This document shows, piece after piece, positions 59,217 to 64,000 of a stretch of 64,000 bases of DNA. The first letter of the stretch is position 1; the number at the start of each line of letters is the position of its first letter. Source of the DNA: Leifsonia xyli (lineage in GTDB: Bacteria > Actinomycetota > Actinomycetes > Actinomycetales > Microbacteriaceae); assembly GCA_001647635.1 (NCBI GenBank), contig CP014761.1, forward strand, positions 2,046,001 through 2,110,000. Reading direction: 5' to 3'. The translations under genes and the position numbers were made by a program. A model generated the notes under the pieces. That model had not been told where the DNA came from and did no database searches. It was given only the letters and a program-made list of their open reading frames with translations.

Positions 59217-59618
59217 ATGCCCGCATCAGAGGAGCTCCCCTCCACCCTCGAGCGCTCCGAGAAGCACGCGCAGGCGCTCTGGTCGAAGGCGCACGACTCC
59301 GCGGTGAAGGAGTACGGCGAGGGCGAACGCGCCCACCGCACCGCCTTCTCCGCGCTGAAGCACGAGTACGAGAAGGTCGGCGATCACTGGGAGCGCAAGG
59401 CGCAGAACGGGCCCTCCGACCGCAAGGCCGCGGGCGGTCGCGGTACCAAGGCGAGCACGCAGGAGGGCGTCGACGCGAACGCGTCCAAGAGCCACCTGCT
59501 CGACGTCGCGAAGCGCCTGGACATTTCCGGTCGCACCCGGATGACGAAGGACCAGCTGGTCGAAGAGATCAAGAAGGCCAACCGCCGCGAGACTGCGGCC
59601 GCACGAAAGACGGAGTGA
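59217..59618 (+). CDS. ChaB-family protein with Rho_N-like C-terminus
   Basis: 133 residues. The ChaB domain (about 5-65) reads LPSTLERSEKHAQALWSKAHDSAVKEYGEGERAHRTAFSALKHEYEKVGDHWERK. A Gly/Lys linker then leads to a SAP/Rho_N-like helix pair (SHLLDVAKRLDISGRTRMTKDQLVEEIKKANRR). A small, basic and probably nucleic-acid-related protein. ATG follows GGAAGGAG at some distance. Forms a pair with the small membrane gene three bases downstream. Confidence 0.85.
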   Translation: MPASEELPSTLERSEKHAQALWSKAHDSAVKEYGEGERAHRTAFSALKHEYEKVGDHWERKAQNGPSDRKAAGGRGTKASTQEGVDANASKSHLLDVAKRLDISGRTRMTKDQLVEEIKKANRRETAAARKTE

Positions 59619-59621
59619 CCC

Positions 59622-59795
59622 ATGGGCGACGTGATCGCGTTCATCCTGTGCTTCCTGCTGTTCCTGGTGGGGATCTTCCTCCTGGGGCTCGCGGACACGC
59701 TGGCCGCCTTCCAGGGCCTGGTGTTCTTCGCCGGCATCCTGTGCATCGCTCTGTCGTTCGGGATCCCGGTGCACGTGCTGGGGCACGCGGACTGA
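59622..59795 (+). CDS. Small two-span membrane protein
   Basis: 57 residues from ATG 59622, three bases after the ChaB stop, with GGAG upstream. Two hydrophobic helices (about 4-24 and 30-52) span almost the whole length. It belongs to the same transcript as the ChaB gene. Function unknown. Confidence 0.7.
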   Translation: MGDVIAFILCFLLFLVGIFLLGLADTLAAFQGLVFFAGILCIALSFGIPVHVLGHAD

Positions 59796-59839
59796 GCCCC
59801 ATCCTGGTCACTGTCAGGGGTCCGGGATAGCGTTGGCGG

Positions 59840-60778
59840 ATGGCTGATATCACGCGCCTGCACAGCCACACCTCCGACCCGGAGGAGGCGGATGCGGCGA
59901 TGGCGGAGGCCGGCGGGCACTTCGCGTTCGCACGACTCCCGCAGAACGACTTCGCGTTCGAGGTCGACCAGGTGGTCGATCCGTCGTTCTCCGTCGCGCG
60001 CTACGCGATCGGCGGCGAGTGGGAGACGTCCGGCGACTTCGACGACGTCGTCATCGTCAACGTCAAGAGCGACATCTACCGCTGGGAGATCGACGGCGAG
60101 CACGGGTTCGGCTCGCGCGCGCCCTTCCTGATCCGGCCCGGGCACGACTTCACCTGCTACGCCCAGGACAGCGACGTGGTCAACATCTTCCTGTCGCCGG
60201 ATGTCCTGCGGGACGTGGCGGCCACGGCGTTCGGTCACGAGGGCCCGGTCGTCTTCAGCTCGGCCGAGACCGTCGACCCACGGCGTGCCGAGTACATGAT
60301 GACCGCCGCGACGGTGGCGTCCGAGTACATGGAATCGGGCACGTTCCGCCACCCGCTGGTGCGCGCAAGCTTGTTTCACACGCTCGCCATGGCCGCGCTG
60401 CAGTGCTTCCCGCTCAGCGCCGACCCGGCGGAGAGGCCGCTCTCACCTGCCGCGCTCCAGCAGAAGTACCGCCTCGCGGTGCGCTTCATCGAAGACCATG
60501 CGTCGCTGCCGATCACGGTCGGTGACATCGCGAACGCGGCCGGCACCACCATCAGCCAGTTGAATGCGGCGTTCCGCGAGCGCCACGGTGGCACCGCGCG
60601 CAGCTACCTCTGGACCGTGCGGCTTTCGGCCGCACGCACCGATCTGCTGGTGTCCGATCCCACCTCCACCGACCTCGCCGAGCTCGCCGGCCGGTGGGGC
60701 TTCGCCGACCTCGACCGCTTCACCCGCCGCTACCGCGCCCAATACGGCGAAAGTCCCCGGGTGGCCCTCAGCCACTGA
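59840..60778 (+). CDS. AraC-family transcriptional regulator
   Basis: 312 residues: an N-terminal beta-barrel sensing part (about 15-150) and the double helix-turn-helix at the C-terminus: LPITVGDIANAAGTTISQLNAAFRERHGGTARSYLWTVRLSAARTDLL, then DLAELAGRWGFADLDRFTRRYRAQYGESPRVAL. Target unknown; no clear operon partner. Confidence 0.92.
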   Translation: MADITRLHSHTSDPEEADAAMAEAGGHFAFARLPQNDFAFEVDQVVDPSFSVARYAIGGEWETSGDFDDVVIVNVKSDIYRWEIDGEHGFGSRAPFLIRPGHDFTCYAQDSDVVNIFLSPDVLRDVAATAFGHEGPVVFSSAETVDPRRAEYMMTAATVASEYMESGTFRHPLVRASLFHTLAMAALQCFPLSADPAERPLSPAALQQKYRLAVRFIEDHASLPITVGDIANAAGTTISQLNAAFRERHGGTARSYLWTVRLSAARTDLLVSDPTSTDLAELAGRWGFADLDRFTRRYRAQYGESPRVALSH

Positions 60779-60830
60779 GCTGTGATGCACAGCGTCGCAT
60801 GGTGCGAAACGTGCCGACCGCGGCCTGAGA

Positions 60831-61172
60831 TCAGCCGTAGTACCCCGTGCTAGCGGCGCTCGCGGCCGTGGCCAGTGCGACCACGAAGATGAAGCCGAAG
60901 ATGGCCGACAGCGCGAGGGAGGCGTAGCCGATGATCACCGCGGCCAGGGCGAGTCCACGGCCGTTCTCGCCCGTTCGCTTGATCTGCGAGAGGGCGATGT
61001 GGCCGCAGATGACGCCGACGAGGGCGACGAAGAAGGAGCAGACGAACGCGACGATCGCGAGCGTGTTCGTCGAGGGGTTCGCGTGCGGCGGCGCGGCCGG
61101 GTAGGCCGGAGCAGCGTATCCCGGCGCCGGTGGGGCGGTCGACTGCTCAGGTGCGGGGGGAACGGACGTCAT
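60831..61172 (-). CDS. DUF4190-type membrane protein
   Basis: 113 residues. A Pro/Ala-rich cytoplasmic start (about 1-33) precedes two membrane segments with the DUF4190 core (NTLAIVAFVCSFFVALVGVICGHIALSQIKRTGENGRGLALAAVIIGY). ATG at 61172 follows GGAGG. Function unknown. Confidence 0.82.
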   Translation of the reverse strand: MTSVPPAPEQSTAPPAPGYAAPAYPAAPPHANPSTNTLAIVAFVCSFFVALVGVICGHIALSQIKRTGENGRGLALAAVIIGYASLALSAIFGFIFVVALATAASAASTGYYG

Positions 61173-61256
61173 GATGCCTCCAAGTCGTGGATGAGAACAC
61201 TCACTTCCTCAGACGTGGTTCCGTCCGCATCGTGACGCTCGCAACCCGATCCGCTT

Positions 61257-61319
61257 CATCCATGGGTCGCAACACGCCGTCATGCGCGGGCGATAACGGC
61301 GTGTTGCGACCCATGGATG
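61257..61319. repeat. 24-bp perfect inverted repeat
   Basis: Arms at 61257-61280 and 61296-61319, beginning CATCCATGGGTCGC and ending with its complement, are separated by 15 bases. No T-run follows on either strand. It lies between the MFS stop and the DUF4190 start, both minus strand. It could be a dispersed palindrome, a terminator for the MFS gene, or a protein site. Confidence 0.75.
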
Positions 61320-61323
61320 TGCG

Positions 61324-62481
61324 TCAGGCGGCGGCCGGACGCGGGCGGAGGCCCGGGGCGAGCGGCAGCAGCGCGGCGACGACGGAGGCGATCGTCGCCG
61401 CGGCGAACGGACCGGCGGCCCCGAGCGCGTCGCCGAGGACGCCGGCGACGGCCGTTCCGGTCGCTGCGCCGATCAGGCCCGCGGTGTTAAGCCAGCCGAA
61501 CGCCTCCGGCGTCGATGACTCCGGCAGGGCGGCGGACACCATCGCGTAGAGCGCGGCGAGCGACGGCGCGAAGCCCAGGCCCGACAGGAACAGCACCGCG
61601 TAGAGCAGCGGGATGCCCGGCACCAGCCCGGCGGCCGCCGTCGCCACCGCGACCCCGCCGAGGATCGCCGCCAGCGTGCGCGGGCCGATCCGCCGGTGCC
61701 CGAACGCGATCCCGCCCAGGAGCGAGCCGAGGCTCGAGACCGCGATCGCGACCCCCGCGAGCACGCCGTCACCGTCGAACCGCGCGATCAGCGCCAGCTC
61801 CAGCGCCCCGAACGACGCGATCAGCGCGAAGCTCGCGGCGGCCGCGAGCCGCACCGCGCGCGTGAGCAGCACCGCGCCGGGACGGGACGTGCTCCGCGGC
61901 AGCCGCACGCCCGCGATATGGGGCGCGAGCAGGAACCACACCGTCCCGACCACCGTCACGGCCGCGGCCAGCACGAGCGGCGCCCGGGTCGAGACCGCGC
62001 CGCTCAGCAGCGTCGCCGCGACCGGCCCTGTGATCCAGATCAGCTCCTGCGCCGAGGTGTCGAGCGCGAACAGCGCCGGGACCGCGCGGCGGGGCACCAG
62101 CCGCGGGTACAGCGCGCGCACCACGGGCATCAGCGGAGGGACGGACGCCCCGATCACCGCACCGAGAACGAGCATCAGCACCGGCACGGGCGGGCCGAAG
62201 GCGAGCACGAGCATCCCTGTCGCATTCAGCACCGCCGCGGCCAGCACGGGCCCGCGGATGCCCAGCACGCCGACCGACCGGCTCACCAACGGCATGGCGA
62301 TCGCCTCGCCCACGCTCACACAGGCGACGACGAGTCCGGCCAGCGCGTACGACCCTGTCGCGTGCCGTACGTGCAGCAGCACGGCCAGCGACAGCATCCC
62401 GAGGGGGAAGCGCGCGACCAGCTGCGAGACGGTGACCCGCAGGACACCGGGCACGCGGACGAGTTCGAGGTACGCCCGCAC
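61324..62481 (-). CDS. MFS transporter
   Basis: A 385-residue protein with about 12 membrane segments (motif-A-like FGHRRIGPR between segments). Substrate not evident. ATG at 62481 lies four bases after the permease stop, so it may share that transcript. The 24-bp inverted repeat lies just after its stop. Confidence 0.82.
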   Translation of the reverse strand: MRAYLELVRVPGVLRVTVSQLVARFPLGMLSLAVLLHVRHATGSYALAGLVVACVSVGEAIAMPLVSRSVGVLGIRGPVLAAAVLNATGMLVLAFGPPVPVLMLVLGAVIGASVPPLMPVVRALYPRLVPRRAVPALFALDTSAQELIWITGPVAATLLSGAVSTRAPLVLAAAVTVVGTVWFLLAPHIAGVRLPRSTSRPGAVLLTRAVRLAAAASFALIASFGALELALIARFDGDGVLAGVAIAVSSLGSLLGGIAFGHRRIGPRTLAAILGGVAVATAAAGLVPGIPLLYAVLFLSGLGFAPSLAALYAMVSAALPESSTPEAFGWLNTAGLIGAATGTAVAGVLGDALGAAGPFAAATIASVVAALLPLAPGLRPRPAAA

Positions 62482-62485
62482 CCCG

Positions 62486-63322
62486 CTACTTGCCCACGCC
62501 GCCGGCGAGACCGCGCACGAAGTAGCGCTGGCACACGAAGAACAGGATCACCATCGGCAGCGCGGCCATCACCATCCCGGCGAAGACCACCGGATACTGC
62601 GTGCCGTTCTTCGACATCATGTCGGCGAGGCCGACGGGCAGCGTCTGCACGCCGGTGCCGCTGGTGAAGATCATCGCGAACAGGTACTCGTTCCAGTTCT
62701 GCAGCACGTTCAGCACGATGGTCGTCGCGATGATCGGCATGCTCATCGGCAGGATGATGCGCCAGAAGGTCGCGGCACGTGATGCTCCGTCGATCGAGGC
62801 GGCCTCATCCACTTCGCGCGGCAGGTCGAGCATGTACGCGCGGATGAGGAACACCGTGAACGGGATGCGGAACGCCGTGTAGAGGATCAGCAGCCCGAGG
62901 AACGTGTCGTACAGTCCCCACGCCTGGAACAGCTTGACCAGCGGGATCAGCGCGACGGTCGGCGCCAGCATCAGGCCGGCGAGCACGATGACGGTGAAGC
63001 TGCGGTTGAGCGGGATGTTCACCCGGGTCAGCCCGTACGCCGCCCACGCGCTGATCAGCTCGGTGATGAGGGTCGCCAGGACGGTCAGCGAGACGCTGGT
63101 GAAGACGAAGTCGCCGACGCCCTGGTTCCACGCCTTGCCGAAGTTCTGCCACAGCCACTCGGTCGGGAGCGCGAAGGGGTTGCCGAACAGCTCGGCGTTG
63201 GTCTTGAGGGCGTTGGTCACCATCCACAGCAGCGGGTAGAGGACGAGGACGGCGAGAGCGATCAGCAGCGCCCACATGAGGGCGGTGCGGACACCGCGGC
63301 CGAGACGGGCGAGGGCTACCAT
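62486..63322 (-). CDS. ABC sugar transporter permease (MalG type)
   Basis: 278 residues with six membrane segments and the EAA loop LPREVDEAASIDGASRAATFWRIILP. ATG at 63322 overlaps the first permease stop by seven bases (ATGGTAG), which decides the start. It follows a MalF-type permease of the same operon. No binding protein is within the window. Confidence 0.9.
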   Translation of the reverse strand: MVALARLGRGVRTALMWALLIALAVLVLYPLLWMVTNALKTNAELFGNPFALPTEWLWQNFGKAWNQGVGDFVFTSVSLTVLATLITELISAWAAYGLTRVNIPLNRSFTVIVLAGLMLAPTVALIPLVKLFQAWGLYDTFLGLLILYTAFRIPFTVFLIRAYMLDLPREVDEAASIDGASRAATFWRIILPMSMPIIATTIVLNVLQNWNEYLFAMIFTSGTGVQTLPVGLADMMSKNGTQYPVVFAGMVMAALPMVILFFVCQRYFVRGLAGGVGK

Positions 63323-64000
63323 TCCACTCTCCTCTTGCGCGAGTAGGCGAGCTGTGCCGCGGCCAGCAGCAGCGTGATGACGAAGATGGCGACGCCGATC
63401 GCGGCGGCCGAGCCGAAGTCGTTGGTGACGAAGCCGGCGTGGTACAGCCACGTGCCGAGCACCTGGCTGGAGTTGTTCGGGCCGCCGCTGGTCATCACCA
63501 TGACCTCGTTGAAGACCTGGAAGGCACCCGAGATCGTGACGATCATCATGAGGCCGGTCATCTCGCGCACGAGCGGCAGCGAGACCTGGAAGAACCGGCG
63601 CACCGGGCCGACGCCGTCGAGGTTCGCGGCCTCGTACAGCTCCTGCGGGATGCGCTGCAGCGCCACCGAGAACAGCAGCACGCTGTAGCCGAAGCCCTGC
63701 CACTGGCTCATCGCGATGATCGCGAAGATCGCCGTGCCCTCGTGCCCGAGCCACGCCTGGGAGAACTGGCCGAGGCCGAGGTTGTCGAGGAAGACGTTCA
63801 GGAGGCCGGTCTGCGGCTGGTAGATGAAGTAGAACAGGAGGCCGGCGACGGTCAGCGAGATCGCCGACGGGATGAAGTAGATCGCGCGGAACGCCTTGCG
63901 CCAGCGCTCGCTGCGCACGCTCTCGACGATGGCGGCGAGCACGAGGGCGCCGAAGACCTGGAAGACGATCGAGATCGCGGCGTACCAGGTGTTGTTGCCG
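63316..64000 (-). CDS. ABC sugar transporter permease (MalF type), truncated by the window
   Basis: The frame is open to the last complete codon; the true start lies beyond 64,000. Visible are IYFIPSAISLTVAGLLFYFIYQPQ, the EAA loop IPQELYEAANLDGVGPVRRFFQVSLP and the last membrane segment. It pairs with the downstream MalG-type permease. Confidence 0.9.
   Translation of the reverse strand, partial: GNNTWYAAISIVFQVFGALVLAAIVESVRSERWRKAFRAIYFIPSAISLTVAGLLFYFIYQPQTGLLNVFLDNLGLGQFSQAWLGHEGTAIFAIIAMSQWQGFGYSVLLFSVALQRIPQELYEAANLDGVGPVRRFFQVSLPLVREMTGLMMIVTISGAFQVFNEVMVMTSGGPNNSSQVLGTWLYHAGFVTNDFGSAAAIGVAIFVITLLLAAAQLAYSRKRRVEW

Noticed and set aside
1..64000. CRISPR array
   Set aside because: No regularly spaced repeats with unique spacers and no cas-like genes were seen. 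The repeated DNA in the LCP gene tail encodes the ATQAP protein repeats.

Overview
The window comes from a high-GC Gram-positive actinobacterium, most likely Microbacteriaceae and close to Leifsonia. This is inferred from GC-rich codon use, frequent GTG starts and 4-bp ATGA/GTGA gene overlaps, the CebR-type sugar operon and the chromosomal gene content (serS, pheA, pgm, LCP protein). It has two parts.

Positions 1 to about 22,450 are the right part of an integrative and conjugative element (ICE). Its left end lies outside the window. The tyrosine integrase (21271-22497) runs into a tRNA-Ser(GCT) gene (22430-22518) that marks the attachment end. Inward lie an XRE regulator and a divergent excisionase-like gene with an embedded small ORF. 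Next come a sigma-factor-like gene and a fused lytic transglycosylase/DD-peptidase. A minus-strand type IV secretion run follows: lipoprotein, two small membrane proteins, VirB6/TrbL, SCO6880-type protein, VirB4/TraC ATPase, VirD4/TraG coupling protein and an HNH-like protein. SSB and a MobF relaxase-helicase complete the transfer functions. Relaxase, SSB and secretion run share a 16-nt motif at their 5' ends. An ArdC-like antirestriction gene is frameshifted.

The cargo at 5582-9482 is the most interesting part. Three same-strand genes encode a DisA_N-like (diadenylate-cyclase fold) protein, a TPR protein with an LA2681-like HEPN domain and an intact RX4H RNase motif, and a diverged Mrr-like endonuclease. 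I read this as a candidate nucleotide-signalled abortive-infection module.

Positions 22,519 to 64,000 are chromosome. In order: a DUF2510 gene with a frameshift, Ser/Thr kinase, lipoproteins, tRNA-Ser(TGA), LCP ligase, HAD phosphatase, serS, diacylglycerol kinase, pheA, pgm, a GAF-SpoIIE phosphatase, VanY-like peptidase, amidase-domain protein and a DHA2 drug transporter. Then comes a complete ceb-type beta-glucoside operon (binding protein, two permeases, GH1 beta-glucosidase, LacI regulator) behind a promoter with two palindromic operators. After it lie SRPBCC proteins, a truncated hydrolase, PAP2, an orphan methyltransferase, a RimK-RCK_C fusion with a divergent RimB-like protease, PrsW, a TetR/SDR pair with a clear operator, a gadB-gadC pair, lipases, ChaB, an AraC regulator, a 24-bp perfect inverted repeat, an MFS transporter, and an ABC sugar permease pair cut by the window end.
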